From Muricea muricata (lineage: Eukaryota > Cnidaria > Anthozoa > Malacalcyonacea > Plexauridae), in contig OY979716.1 in the NCBI GenBank assembly GCA_963855995.1, forward strand, positions 21,715,321-21,779,320: a stretch of 64,000 nucleotides of DNA, written 5' to 3'. A program made the position numbers and the translations under genes. Positions 1 to 13,188 of this stretch are shown here, piece by piece. Position 1 is the first letter of the stretch. The number at the start of each line of letters is the position of its first letter. The notes beneath the pieces are model-generated. The model was not told the DNA's origin. It ran no database searches and saw only the letters and a list, made by a program, of their open reading frames with translations.

Positions 1-1440
1 ATCACCACGACATTTTAGCCAAACTTCAATTCCTCGTTCTTTAACGTCGCAGGCGAACGACCAGCCAGCAAACTACCGGAATGTCTTGTTTGGCTAATAA
101 TCTTGGCCCAATAAAACAAGAACTCATCTTTTCGTGAAAGCACACCACGTGCAATGTGTGTAAATTTTGACAACAGGCTTAGATTTGCCTATTTTGGTAA
201 TACGATCCTTCCACAGTGCTTTTAATGCTTACAATTATAATTTAGCTCATGAATACCAGATATTATATAACACTTTTCAGATGTTTGACAATAGAATACA
301 GATTAAAAGTAAATAACACGAAACAACCACAATTACATGTTATTATCAACCGATCGCTGTCGTCGCCATCACTCCTTAGCTGTTCAAAATTAGCTGTTTC
401 ACGATCTTACAAGCGCGTAGTAATCTTCAATCATCCATCTTTTTATTCAAAACATATATAACAATGAGAGGTCCAAATTGGAGTTCTTTTTGTTTTCGTA
501 GAGCTTAGAAATTCGAGTTTTTCTAAAAAATAGCCTTTGCGTAATACAATTTTATAGTAAATGAAAGGGAGTTGGCCCTTATGTCTCTGTCAATACATTC
601 CGCAACTTCCGGTGGCAGCCATTTTGGAATAAGGTGTATAACATTTGCAAAATATGTGTTGAAGTAATGCTATCCCGGTGAGCTTCACGCGCGCAGTTCT
701 TCCACTGATCTGTGGAAGTAAATGGCATAAATCTGCTTGTAGATGTGCAACCACGTCAAACATATTTTAAAATCTTTTTGAAACGTTCTCGAAATATTAA
801 TTTCTTGCAATCTCTGGGCTATCAACCTGTAGCCTTTAACAGGTATAGAATATAAACGAGAGAAGATGCTATGAATTATGAAACTACATGTGATATAGAT
901 TGACGGACTAAAGTCAGCGACGAAGGAATTTTTCGAAAACGTAGACCTTAGAACCCTGGCACACGACCTTGTCTTATAAAGCTGAAAGTAATTCTAAGCT
1001 GCACCCTAGATTAACCTATAATGGTTACAAACAAACTTTAAGTTTTTCGCCACACTTCTGCCTGCAAACAATTTAACTATAAGTTAGTGTGTCAATCTAT
1101 ATCTCTATCGTATTTCATTGTTCGCGTCCTTTTTCGTCTACCCGTTTAAAGCTGTACAGACTGATAGCTGAAAGCTTGTAATCGATTAATATTTGAACAA
1201 GAGAGTGTTTTGTGTATTTCATCTGTATTTCTGGTCCGCGGAACGAAAATATTTTCCATTTCAAATCAGGTACATGTAAATATAAAATCTTATTCCCACA
1301 AGTCCACAGTTATCAAACTGCAACTAGACAACTCGACGACACAGATTCAATACTTGACAAACTTATTTATAAGAGATCCATGTGAGCTTTATAAATAACT
1401 CCCCAAAATTAACAGTATATGTATAGGTGGAAGTCAGAGG
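1..1440. other. AT-rich non-coding stretch
   Basis: I see no coding region, RNA gene or repeat in these 1.4 kb. Short open frames such as 249-461 have no recognisable domain and are the length expected by chance in DNA this AT-rich. Confidence 0.5.
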
Positions 1441-1461
1441 AGGTTGGAAGCCCGTCCTGGC

Positions 1462-1653
1462 ATGCTTTGCACTCACTATATATTATCAGTTTCCGGGATG
1501 CACGTTATTGTTCTGTTAGCACTCGTTATGCAAACATGGCGAGTTATTTGTGACAACAAAGCTACTGATTTGAATGGATGTGACCATCTCTACGCATGTT
1601 GGATTTTTGGAAAGAGCGACTATAGCTACTGGTTCAAGGGATGCCGTGTGTAG
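1462..1653 (+). CDS. candidate small secreted peptide
   Basis: An intronless open frame of 63 codons from the ATG at 1462, or 51 from the in-frame ATG at 1498, which I prefer because it begins directly with a hydrophobic stretch (MHVIVLLALVMQ). That stretch would serve as a signal peptide, with cleavage possible near VIC-DN. The remainder is short and rich in aromatic residues and cysteine and ends at a TAG. I do not recognise the family. A TATA-like run (tttataaata) lies at about 1389-1398, but no polyadenylation signal is close downstream. It could be chance or an exon of a larger gene. A transcript covering the frame would be needed to raise confidence. Confidence 0.3.
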   Translation: MLCTHYILSVSGMHVIVLLALVMQTWRVICDNKATDLNGCDHLYACWIFGKSDYSYWFKGCRV

Positions 1654-2148
1654 AACTCGAATGCTGTTAACTTCACGTTAATTTTGTGGACATTAGGCGA
1701 ATTGCACTTTGTGCGTCGGTTGTCAAGTGGCGTAAAGTTGAAGATGCTCGCCGAATGCAATAGTCCTTCACTGATAGAAATCTATTCTACTTGTGCCTTT
1801 AAGGTACGATTATCATATGATTTAATTGATAGACAAAAGGTTCAAATGTTTATTCCCGAAAGTCATACAAATATTTCAGTGACTTTTTTAAATTAGTAAA
1901 ATCTATTTATAACTAAACACATCAAAAGTTTTCTACCTGTCTGTAGTACTAAACTACTCCACTACAGTTTAACATTTTCCATCACCAGCTTTTGTGATAA
2001 TCTGACCACACAAGCTGGATATTTCAAAGGATATACTGAATGAACAACTGGTGAATGTGAATGAGCCACATGTATGCATGCAATTTAGCAATTAGATTGA
2101 CTTAGCTGCTACTAAATCCTGTGTTTGGTTAAAGTTTATAGTAAAGAG

Positions 2149-2313
2149 ATGCCTCCTGATGTCAAAAGTGTGAGTGCAGAAGATGAAGTTGTAGACATGG
2201 GTTTAACATTTAAGGAAATTCAACAGTTGACCAAACGGCTGCATGCAAATGGTGCTGCTAAAAATGTTAATCACTCTGATGGAGAGAATGATGGGGACAA
2301 GGATTGTAAATGA
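2149..2313 (+). CDS. possible 3' terminal exon, unknown protein
   Basis: The frame from about 2125 to the TGA at 2311-2313 reads as a soluble, charged protein (MPPDVKSVSAEDEVVDMGL, later a helical QQLTKRLHANGAAK stretch and an acidic Asp/Asn/Glu tail). It is followed 130 bases later by overlapping AATAAA signals at about 2444-2453, as expected of a last exon and 3' UTR. The 5' boundary is uncertain: the nearest AG (about 2140) has only a weak polypyrimidine tract, so the coordinates begin at the first ATG. No family is recognised. Confidence 0.35.
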   Translation: MPPDVKSVSAEDEVVDMGLTFKEIQQLTKRLHANGAAKNVNHSDGENDGDKDCK

Positions 2314-2889
2314 GACACAAAGTTTGCTGTAGTTCATTCCTGGCCGACAGACAAAACATCAAAACGCTCTTGCAATTATCATGTGTGGACTACAAGAAAT
2401 CTCAAAAATCAATTTGATACTGTAATCTTTCCATCCTTTTTTCAAATAAATAAAAGTTTTAAAACTCAGTTTGCTGTGTTTGTTTACTACAGTATCTAAC
2501 TACTTTATCTTATAGTCTACTTTGGGTTCCTGTTGATAAAACAAACCACTGTATATTATGGAAACTGTGTGCATGATAACCCTAACCATATTGTATTGAG
2601 AAGTTAAACAGATTAAAAATGCAAGTAGTCTTGCTTTTAGGAAATTATAGCCATTATGGCCAGGGATATTTTAAAGAAATTGTAGAACAAAGCAACTTAC
2701 TCAGGAACCCCCCCCCCGTGTTTTACTGTTGTATATTCGTTGGTAATAATGCAATGGTCATATAATTATCTAAGGAATGTTGCTGCAATACTTTCATTTC
2801 ATCATACAATGAGAGTGAAAAGCAAAGCATAAAGCATGCTGCTTGTACTGCAATGCCATATCGACAGCCTACTAACATTATTGCCATAG

Positions 2890-3335
2890 TAAGCTATCGA
2901 GCGGATGCAATCACCTCCAGGTATGGCATGTGAATTATTTGTGATAAGATCAATGCACTATTTAAATAATTTATAACGAATTTACATTAATTTACATTGC
3001 AAATTTATTTGGAAGGGGGAAGGGGGGGGGGTCATGTCACTCATATCAAAACTATAAATATCAAGCTTTATTTACGGCGAGACTGCGAGTTAAAAATTAT
3101 TATGAATTCATAATGATGCTATTTTGTGACTGTTAATGTATTTCCAATTGGGCCAATTCGCTATAGCAATTTTACGGAACATTAATACGTTCGTTTGTCG
3201 CCACTTGAGATCTGGCATGTTGCCTGTTAAAAGCTATAAATTTGCAATGTAAATAAATGTATAGTGCATTGATCTTATCACAAATAGTTCACATCTCATA
3301 CCTGGAGGTGATTACATCCGCTCGAGTTGACTAGC
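2890..3335. mobile_element. fold-back MITE with ~100 bp inverted arms
   Basis: The left arm (about 2893-3008) and right arm (about 3236-3331) are reverse complements with a small indel. Both outer ends carry cgagcggatg followed by atcacctccagg, and the inner parts share tttgtgataagatcaatgca. About 230 bases separate the arms, including a G-rich run at 3016-3031. No coding capacity is present. The structure is that of a non-autonomous inverted-repeat element. I could not settle a target-site duplication. Confidence 0.7.
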
Positions 3336-3340
3336 GACTT

Positions 3341-5740
3341 GCAAAAGGGTATTTTTAACTGATCGAAGCTCCTCCATGCCGGCCATACTGGGGGAAGCTC
3401 GTGACAACAAAAATATTGCACATGGCAAGAGATGAGGATAACGTCATCGTGACACCCGATTTTTGGTGGTCTTGGTACGTGCGAGACAGCTTTCAACATT
3501 GCGAACCGCAACTTTCAATATTGCGAATCGCAACTTTCAACATTGCGAATCGCTATATTAAAATTTTTGAGATCGAAAGTTGACTTTTCACTAGTTCATA
3601 CGAGATGTGCCATGTCGTTATTGCACTTCTCGAAGTTGGATGTTGATTTTAGCGAGGATAAAAGTTGGATTTGCAATGTTGAAAGTTGCTACGCATTGTT
3701 TAATGTTGTCACACAATGTTGAATGTTGTGATAAAGACGGGCTCCAACCTCCTCTGAGGTGGAAGTCTAATTTAAAGACAAAATTGTCATAATTATCTTT
3801 ACACTAAAGAAGTGTATTAATACATTTAAATAGTGTTTAGTCACCGGTTTTTGGTGTGAATTTACATCAATTTAGTGTAAATACGGCTTTACACTAAACA
3901 AGTGTTAGAGTAACACAATGAAAGTGTAATAATACACCTGAAAGTCTAATTTTACACCTCACAAGTGTAATTAACCAATTAACATCGAAATTGTGTAAAC
4001 TTACAACTATTTGGTGTTTCCTGAACACTTTGAAATTTAGAGGGCAAGCTGTTTATAATTTGTTCCAGAATCTTCCCGCCCTCCTCCTGGATTGTAAACA
4101 TTTAAATTTTAGAGCTTTTACATTTATTCCATGACACAAATAACCAAGCAATTAATTAACCTGTATAAATAAAGAAAACTTTATAGTTCAAGCTGTTTCG
4201 TATCGTTAAGAGCAATCTCAAATTTGTTTAATTTTTTGTACACCCTGTATTAATATTATTATATTTAAAAGCAACCGTTCTGTGCAAACTTTTTACGCAT
4301 TGCTTTAGACTTCAAACGTCGTCCATGTTTGTCACCGCTAAACATGCACTCTTAAATGCGTAAACTAATTAGCTTAAACCGTGAGTCGACAACGTTTGAC
4401 AAGTGATGCACACATGAAAATTATGTAAAAGTTTTTAAAGCAATTTTGCGTCCAATGACCAAGCGCAAACGCTTTTACGCTTTGTTTACGTTTGTAACGC
4501 GATTTACCTAGATTGTACGACTTACCAGATTAATTTGTCGAAATTCATTATGTGCAGGCCAGACAAAAATTAGTACGTAAAAACTTTTTTCAAATATTGC
4601 CAAACGTGCGCTTAAGTTTGCGAAAGTTACGTTTAAACTAATCAGTTTGTGCGTTTAGGGGTGTATGTTTTGCGTGACGAACATGGACTGCTACGCGTGC
4701 CACAAAAATTATTTTAAATCTTCCATTTATTTGCGAAATATTCTACAAAGAGAGACTTGTCTGCACGGAACGTCATCCAATTTCATATTGGCAGGAGCAT
4801 GTCTTGACCTCATGTCCTTTGTAAAGGCTTTGAAAAGCAGGGTACTGATTTTAAAAACACATTACCACAGTGTATTAATCCAATAAGAATCCCTAGAGCA
4901 TGTGCGAGCGTCAAAGTAATCCCATTTCGTCAACGCAAATGTAGAGTAACTACATTCAGTCGCTCGTTCTTCCCAAGATCAACCAGAACGTAGATTACCT
5001 TCCCAGAATATTTAATCGATTGATGATCCACAAACTTGGAGAACTGTGTGCCTAAAATGTAATGTCAACAGAAGTCCCACTCAACCAATAAACTGCTGCT
5101 ATTAAACGCAACATTGTAACTGTCTGTAGTTTTTATGGCTTATTTTTTGATTAAAAAAGCCCACTGTAATTGACATTCAAGCTGTTGTCGATTCCTGCTT
5201 CTTTGTATTTTTAGTAATTGTTTTGCTCGTGCTAAGAAGCGAAGCGAAGTTTTGATACGTCTTGTGTAAATGAGTCTGCATGAAATTTTTGCCTCCTTAC
5301 AAAAATTTACTTTGTTTTGTATTTTTTTTGCACTATTTATTTTTATCTGCATGATATAAATTCTCTAGTTTTTAGAATATTCGTCGCCAGCCCTTTTTTG
5401 ACCTTGTTTCAGTGTAATTTACTGAATTTTGATTAATTGTCTTCGATCGCTTCACTTGTAGGGTAAAAATTGAGCATTATTGTGGGCAAAACGCCGGAAA
5501 ATCTAGCAGTAGCCAAGCGAACTGCGCTACTTGCCAAAACAGACGCTTCTACGCTGGTGCAATATGAATAAAAATTTCGCGCAATAATAAGAAATTTTTA
5601 ATTAATTACTTCTCAAAAAATGTGCAGTTACTTTAAGATGAGCTACACTACCAGAAAACAGAAATGAAAGTTACGCATTTATTTAATATTCTAGAAACCA
5701 TTGTATGGTTTGTACATTTTATATAGAAATGATTATGCTC
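3341..5740. other. intergenic stretch with motif-rich repeat
   Basis: No gene recognised. Between about 3790 and 4030 the motif gtgtaa and its complement ttacac recur about ten times, and the block ends with ggtgtttcctgaacac followed by gaaattta. This resembles the ends of the palindromic element at 33831-34084 and may be a degraded relative. The rest is ordinary AT-rich DNA. Confidence 0.45.
3489..3552. repeat. 22 bp tandem repeat, three copies
   Basis: Three consecutive near-identical units with the core ctttcaacattgcgaatcgc. Diverged echoes (gttgaaagttg, aatgttgtgac) follow to about 3740. Confidence 0.75.
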
Positions 5741-5743
5741 CAT

Positions 5744-7163
5744 TTAGCTGTATCTGTTGCAGCCTTTGCTCTCAATTTTGTTCCAATATCCATCGGTCCA
5801 ACTTTGTTTGTATCCATTTGGCCCACCATTGTGAATCCTTGCATAATCTTCGCAAGTTGGAAAGCGCCCAAGACGTTGAAATGTCGCATAACGATTCATG
5901 TATGCTGTTTAAAGTGAATAAGAAAAATGTTAAAATATAGTTTTGTAGAAACGTTAACACCGCGTAAATTTATCATCGCAAAGCTTTCGATCCGTAATAT
6001 CGGATCCTCCATCATCAGTGCTAATAGTGAGTGCTAATAAGGATGAGGATCCGAGGTTACGTATATCGAAAGCTTTGCGATACTAATTTTTTGTTTCCAC
6101 AAAACTATATTTCAATTTGATATTCATCATGAAAACCTACAAGGAACTGATTAAAGAAACATATTTCACTCAACCGAATGAATCCTAACTTCTAGAATCA
6201 TCTAAACGCAAATTTAGTACCAATTCTATTCTATATACCTTGCATGGTGTTTTCAGCACATGAAAAAGTACGCACGCAACGTCGCCAATTTCCTCCTGGA
6301 CTACCAGCATCAGTCCAGTAACCATTTTGGATTTGATAGGGTCCACAAGATAAACCATTATCCCCACAATGTATGTTCTCATTACATCCTGACTCAACAA
6401 GACAAATGCATCTAAGGCAGGCCCTCGAAATTCCTTTATTTAAACGAAATAGAACATTTTTCGATGAAAGCACATATATTGGCAAGCATGTTTCGTATTG
6501 TGGTCAGTTTTCTACTCAACGACGTACCTCTTTATTATCAATAAATTGTACGTTTTTTGTCTCTTCTCAAATAGGAAATAAATCATATTTAAAAAAAAAA
6601 GAATTAAGCAGACCGTTGATTTCCGTAACGATGATTGTCGATGTAGGCAAATGTTTGGTTTTTGACAATGTTTAATATTAATATCATCCTTAAACTGTAG
6701 GTCAGTGGTTGAAGTGTATGAGTATTGCTAAACAATGTTTTTTTTCGACTTAGAGTAAATTGTATGTTTTATTATTTAGTTCAATGTGTACTTTTGCCTC
6801 ACTTTTTGCATGCTTGGTGTGAAATGCACACTTCTTACGAGTTTTCTAATTCTATTGTTTTTCGTTGTTTTAAAAAATTTTCAAGAAATTTTCATTCTAT
6901 TTTTAATCTTCAATGCCGTTAAAATGCTGTTTAGCTTTTGGTGCAACAATAAGCTCCGCTTATTGGTTTGTTTTTAAAAAAAACATGTTTGGACTATGGT
7001 CCAGAAATCGTACAAGGCGTCCGCTGCTGCAGCTGATCAGATAGCAAGAAAAAAAAATAGGAGAATTAGTGCATTTAAGGTTTAATTTTATACCTGCGAT
7101 TGTACAGGAAGCAAGAATCCCCAGACCAACAATGATAACAAGAAGGGACGTTATATTCTTCAT
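5744..7163 (-). CDS. i-type (invertebrate) lysozyme, three exons
   Basis: Exons at 7163-7094, 6433-6239 and 5904-5744 join in phase (1 and 1) through GT-AG introns to give 141 residues. Residues 1-23 form a signal peptide. The mature part carries the i-type lysozyme/destabilase hallmarks CLRCICLVESGC, LSCGPYQI, YWTDAGSPGG and CEDYARIHNGGPNG. By comparison with characterised i-type enzymes, Glu37 (in VESGC) and Asp48 (in CGDNG) should be the catalytic pair that cleaves peptidoglycan. The product is predicted to be secreted and to act in antibacterial defence or digestion. One usual cysteine appears to be lost: the segment FSCAENTMQ has Thr where the family generally has Cys. A TATA-like tttaaata lies about 125 bases upstream of the ATG (7284-7292). 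A MITE occupies most of intron 2. The family call is firm; exact activity is inferred. Confidence 0.93.
5935..6110. mobile_element. HindIII-core MITE, copy 1, in lysozyme intron 2
   Basis: Inverted ends atatagttttgt...acaaaactatat enclose a second inverted pair, gcaaagctttcgat and atcgaaagctttgc, and a central cggatcc/ggatccg pair. The element lies wholly between the exon 2 donor and exon 3 acceptor of the lysozyme gene. A relative is at about 13189-13355. Confidence 0.75.
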
Positions 7164-7283
7164 GTTTGGAACAAGATTCAGTTCACCTTTACCTTTAACA
7201 CGTTCTTTCTGAAACATATACACCGAATAACTGTAACTTGTCGATTTCAATGCATTTATTGCTAAACAAGGCTGATAAAATCT

Positions 7284-7292
7284 GTATTTAAA
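7284..7292 (-). promoter_or_regulatory. possible TATA element of the lysozyme gene
   Basis: Minus-strand tttaaata lies about 125 bases upstream of the lysozyme start codon, leaving room for a short 5' UTR. Position and base composition are the only support. Confidence 0.25.
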
Positions 7293-7299
7293 GAGTGCA

Positions 7300-9780
7300 C
7301 AAAGAAAAAGTTGCAGCAGCTGTATTGGATTAGGCCAATATTTAAATAGACGTTATTTGTTCATGGACGTTATTTGTTCAGCTTCTGAAATTGTCAATTG
7401 CCTTCCCTCCTTTGTTGTTTTGTTGTGGTTAGCTTTGCAATATGTATTTATCATGTGAAAGGTGTAGACTTAATTGCATGGCTTGAATGCTTTGTCTTAT
7501 CGTATCTTTATTAAACGATGACGAAAAGCTTAAATTAACTGTTGCAATTGGCATTTCTATGACCATGCACAAGGAAGCCGGTTCTGGGGGGAGGAAAGGC
7601 AGCTGCTTCCCTTGCTTTTTGCTGATGGGAGCAACGGGGCAAAAATGGACTTCAAGTACAAGAATATCATGTAAGACACTAAAAGCTGAGTTTTACGTTG
7701 TATCGAGGAGAACTGAGAACTAGACTTTGTATATTAACTTTAATTAGCACTTAGCACGCCCATTTTGATTGACATTTAATTATTAGCACGAGTACAGTTG
7801 TAATAAGAGATGCTGACTTGAATAGGCGAGGCTGAATATTTTGTTAGGATATTGTTTTACTGTACTGATTTATTCTGTTCTGTTCCTGCTAACCTGATTA
7901 AGATACTTGATAGAAAATTTGTAGATCGCGGAAACCGGCCAAGAAGTGAACATTAGTTTGAATGACAGTATTAATAGTTACATAGCGCACGAATATGATA
8001 ATCCAAGCACATTTATGTACCATAGGTACCCAAACATGTTTTCTTAATTTATATTTTAGATCGAATAATTTCACCACAATTTAATAAACCACAAGTTGTA
8101 CGATTCCGTGTTCTGCGTTCGAAGCCTGAGATTCCACGCGTCATGTTTTAAACAGTTACTTTTCAAGGTGCCTTTGTGAGAATAAAAACCGCTGTGACAT
8201 AGCAAATTGAGGAAATCTGACTCATGTTAATACCTAATATGATCACAGATGCAATGCCAAGACTGTGATATAGGTAAGGATTTTAACACGGTTAAAATTT
8301 TGCGGTGCCCTTTAAATAAGTTTGCTCCCTTGTCCTTTTCTCGTCCTGGAGTCCATGACCATGGATATAGTTTTTTGCATTGTATACATGTGTGTATTTA
8401 CCCAAGATAGTTATATCTGCAAAAATAGTGTTGCAGTATTATGTGATTTTGTTTTTCTTATGTTTGCTGTATTACGTCTCATGACTGTTTTTAGTTCAGT
8501 GCTTATGTAAATTGCATGTGTATAATCTGCCCACTTTTTGTTTGTTCATATATGTAGTGCAATATTTAAATTCATTTATTTAGTAATCTGGAAAAACAGT
8601 ACTCGGACACGAATCGAATAAAAGGCAGTTTACTCTTGTACCAAATTACTCTTTTACCACCTGATGAAGAATATGAATATAAGTACGAGAAAATTTTAAA
8701 CATCTAAATACGAATAAATGTGGAGATATATTAAACTAGAAATACACCACGTGCATTGCACCTTACTACTGCTTTTATTATACCTTCAAATTGTCATTAG
8801 GTTCACAACTTTCACAAATGAATAAGGGGCTATATGCCACATATGAAGAGATGGATTGCGGGTTTTCGCCATTTAATGGTCGCTGGTAAAAGCAGTTCTT
8901 CGAGATACTCAACATGAGTACATGTTAAGTCTAATTATAATTTGTAAGTTTATTTGGGCTTTAAGTTGCTGCCTGAGGTCTTATTTCTTTGAAACCTAAT
9001 GTGCTATATCACTAAAGTAATACAACCAGGGAAAACAATATTCAAAAAGCATCGACTAAAGAATAATTAAACGAATAATCATTTTTTAATATCTTAGACT
9101 CTGTTTACACGGTACCGTATTCGCATTGTCACTTTTACTATGATTACTTGTTATTACGATTGTAATAATTTACAAGAAAAAGTATTTCGATTGTGATTGG
9201 CCAGCTTCAGTGCAGTAATTTATAGTTGACAGAGATATTTTCCATGTCTACACAAGTGAAGATATCGATCCATTAATCACTTCCCTGCTCTAACAATTTT
9301 GTTGTTGTTTTTTTTTCGAATCAGCCATCTGTGTAAGAGCGAGCACCATTATATCACATGGCTGTGCGAATTCCTTAACGTTATATCATTGTTCTAAAAC
9401 TATGCACCTTATTTGTATCGATTCATTATATTTGACTATAACTGCGTCTAATTTGCTCGAACTAGTATTGCCCCCATGACATTTGGATTATATGACATTT
9501 TCGCTATAATATATACATAAATTAGGCTTATTATAATTTACTCACTGCATCTTATAAAGCTGTTTTTGCAATTGATCCTAGTTTGCTGTGACTTATTTGC
9601 ATTAAATCAACTATTTTTTGTCAATCAGACTTTTGATGCTATCACTTCATTTGTGTGTTTCTACGAACGATGTATATATAAAAACTCATTTTGTTCTATA
9701 TTAAGATTACTATATAAGATCATAGAAGTGGAAATGAAGAAAATAATCAATTCCATTTACGGCAGTGTCACGTGATACCC
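7300..9780. other. AT-rich intergenic stretch
   Basis: No gene, RNA or clear repeat recognised. Open frames of 60-80 codons here show no domain or signal peptide and are of chance length. Confidence 0.5.
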
Positions 9781-9782
9781 GA

Positions 9783-11004
9783 TACCCTGGATTTTTTCTT
9801 ATTGATATTAAGTTTCCAACGATTGGTATACCTTTCAAGTTTCGTTAAACAGGATTGTAAACCCTTCTGAGATTCCGACAAAAGCACCAAATCATCAGCA
9901 TAAAGTAAACAGTTCAAATTTGTGTTACCCAATTTTACTGGGTCACATGAGTCATCAAATAAGTTAGATGCATCGTTTATAAAAATGTTAAACAGGGTAG
10001 GGCTAAGATTGCAACCCTGCTTCACCCCAATAAACGAGTTGAAAAATGGTGTTGTTCCATCTTCTAGTTTGACAGAATACCTAACAGATGAATACATGCC
10101 CAAAATTCATTTTAAGAATGATTTGCTACAACCGCATTATAATAGTTTGTAAAAAAGTCCTTCTCTCCATACACTGTCATAGGCCTTCTTGAAGTCAATG
10201 AAACAAGTAAAAATAGGTTTTCGCTTTAGCTTATAACAGTTGATTATACTGTTTAATACTAGCAAATGGTCAGCTGTCCGATGTTTTGTGTGAAAGCCTA
10301 TTTGGCATCTATTTATGATCTTATTTTCTTCCGGAAAATCATTTAAGCGTGCATTCATTATTAGAGTGAAAAGCTTTCCTAAACAACTGCTGAGACAAAT
10401 CCCTCTATAATTATTCGGGTCACTTGCGTCGATCACCAGATTTGTATATTGGTACAATAAAACTTTCAGTCCATGAAAAGGGGAATTTTTCCTGGCTTAA
10501 AATAGTATTGAATAGACTTGTAACATAAGAGGGTAACGTTTTGACAGCTAGTTTAATAATTTCATTTGATAAGGAGTCGTTAGCTGTAGCTTTTTTGTTC
10601 TTTAGTTTTTTTGATTTTGTAGAGATCTCTTGAGGTGTAATTGGCCTATCAAGTGTATTATTCTTTGGAAGTGCCCATCGATCATAATCGTTAATAATTT
10701 GAGCTTCATGGCTATCTTTATCTGTTTTGAGATGTATTCCGTTTAAATTTTGTAAGTAGTTAAACCATTCAGAAGCTTGTATTTCATTTGTTTTTGCCGA
10801 TGATTGGTTTAATTTTATCGAGTTTACTAATTTCCCAAACTCCTTGGGGTTTTTGTCATATAGGTTTTCAATTCTGTTTAACATTGCATTTTCAAATTGT
10901 TGTTTTAGTTTTCTAGTTAGTTTTTGGTATTCCTTTTTTTTTGGAAAAAAAAAGTATGACGTATAAAGGGGTCTGTTGGGTATTGTACCAGCAAACCAGC
11001 CCAA
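9783..11004 (-). pseudogene. LINE (non-LTR) reverse transcriptase, frameshifted fragment
   Basis: Three successive minus-strand frames (about 11004-10420, 10457-10137 and 10103-9768) together give the fingers and palm of a LINE reverse transcriptase. Visible motifs in order are the linker KKATANDSLSNEIIK, FPFSWTESFIVPIYKSGD, NYRGICLSS, the first catalytic block FIDFKKAYDSVWREGL, GVKQGCNLSPTLFNIFIND, and the YADD active site in LLYADDLVLLSES. At least two frameshifts (near 10440 and 10120) break the frame. The match stops abruptly at about 9783 just after the region following YADD, and no endonuclease domain is visible at the other end, so both ends are truncated. The pattern is of the Jockey/CR1-like group, but I cannot fix the clade. 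Not functional. Confidence 0.9.
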
Positions 11005-11024
11005 AATTTCTTTTTAATGCATAT

Positions 11025-11070
11025 CAACTTTCATTATACCACTTGCATAGCAACTTTCATTATACCACTT
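11025..11070. repeat. short direct repeat beside the LINE fragment
   Basis: The words caactttcattataccactt occur twice in a row, separated by gcatag-like spacer, next to the 5' limit of the LINE remnant. Confidence 0.6.
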
Positions 11071-11099
11071 GACTCTGTGTGTTTATTTGCATCTTTTCT

Positions 11100-13150
11100 T
11101 TGTTTTTTTTGTGAGATGAAGGACGTTGTAGGGCCTATCTACAGTACTTTTCGATAAATCATATTTTAAACATTAGAAAATGCAAATTAACGATCGAAAC
11201 GGCTCTATGTATTTTGCCAACACTAATAACTGACGCAAAACAATATTTTTATCATAAAACAACGAAATACAATACAATAATAACAATAAGACGCTGGTTA
11301 TATTCATGGTTTTGATTTTACAAAATACAAAAATAGCTTTACTTATTAGTTTTGAGTAATTTTTAGCTTAAAAGTTTAGGGATCTTGTAAAGAACACTTC
11401 CAAGCATACTTTTATCGAATTGTGTAAACGGGGAAAATATGTAAACAATTTTTGTTTAAATAACCTTAACTTCACTGAAAGGTGTAAATTTTCTGAGCAC
11501 TCTTCGTGCAGTATATGTTTGTTTGTAATTATATATAGACATAGTATGGACGAGTAATTAAAAAAATAAATTAGCAAAATATGATTGAATCTCTCCAGCT
11601 TCGTCATGCATCAAATTATGTGGTCCAGTCGTCTAATGGCAGTTTAATAAGAATACTTTAACCACTTTCTACCTTATAAAGTTGCTAATGTTCATGAGAG
11701 ACACGAATATTAGTGCTTAAACTGTTGATTGTTCAACCTGTTAATGCTCAAATTGTTTGATTGCAAGATTTGTTATGCTAATCATTAACTATACATGGAA
11801 ACACCATTGGTTAAAACCAGTCAAATTAAGAAATTATGAAGCTTTAACAATTAGTTTTAGATGTAGGGTATTTTGATTCATGTATAGCAAAATAGCAAGA
11901 TAGAACGATTTATACATATTATTATTTGGTTTCAAGTGACGTTTTAATTTCTTGTGCCGGTCAGTGCCAATCGAAACACAATGATTAGATCGAGTTAATT
12001 AATTAAGATTTCTAGTAGATAGGAATGATATCTAATCAAATGACAGAATATGCAATAGTATACCATTGTATGCGATTCGCTAAATGTTGGTAGTTTGTGT
12101 AGGCCTTTTTTAGCACGAATGCGCAGTTTCATATCATTTGCCGACTCCTGGTAGCACATGCAGGTTTCCCTCCTAATAATATGTTGCAAATGCAGACAAG
12201 ATGAAATCAAGCATGACGTTTGTTTCGCATATATATTGACAAGTACAACTTCCGCGGAAAAATAATTAATAATAGTGTATGTACTATAGCTGTTTTAAGT
12301 ATAGCTCGTCATATTTTTATAGCCTGTTTTAGAATGAAATGTTCTTGTTCTCCAGCCCGACGAGCCACTCAATATAAATGGGAAAATGTTGATACGATGA
12401 CATCAGTGTTTTTTATAAAACAGAGCAAGCTTAAAGCCTTTTACTTCCTAATTATCGTCTTAATTCCTAGTATACTCAAAACGACATTATATTTACAATA
12501 GGTCTATAAACCAGTTCTTTAAAAGCTGGCAAAAAAATATAGGTCGAGAAGCGTATCTATTTGTTATCACAGGTAAAAATGTTGTAAATAAAGTATTTGA
12601 GGCAAACTCTGTTTCATTTGAAATTTTTTGACTGCGTACTACGCTCACCTTGTATTCGTAGTTTGTTCCGGCTCTTTATACTGTTTCTAAGTGACTTTTC
12701 TTCTCCCTATATCTGAGGGTACGACAACAAGTAACAGTTCCGTTACTTTAAACGAGATTTATAATAACCAGAAACATCCGTTTCAGCTGATTGTTGAAGG
12801 ATACAACTGGAGCGGATCTAATAATAGATGTAAATCTAAGCAATATTTACTTTAACAAACTCGGCGATAATGAGTGCTTTTGATCCGTTCTTTTTATATA
12901 AATCTTATCTTTGTACGTGCATCTTTTGCTGTCTCTTATAACCTTCATCACAACACCTATAACGTCTGCCAACCTTATCGATTGCATCGATCCAATATGT
13001 CAGCAGACAATTCTAAACATTTGATTTGCGTTCAAATCTGTGGTGCCGTATACTTCTATGCTAAAAGTAACTTTTAACTTTCTTGTCATACTTCGACTGT
13101 CCTAATGTACATCCCTGTCACGTCATACTTCGACAACCAGCGAAGCTTTG
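11100..13150. other. AT-rich intergenic stretch
   Basis: Nothing with coding, RNA or repeat character could be supported. Open frames at 12220-12501 and 12874-13077 lack recognisable features. Confidence 0.45.
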
Positions 13151-13188
13151 AAATAAAAGCATTTACAAGCAATGATCGATTATCAATT

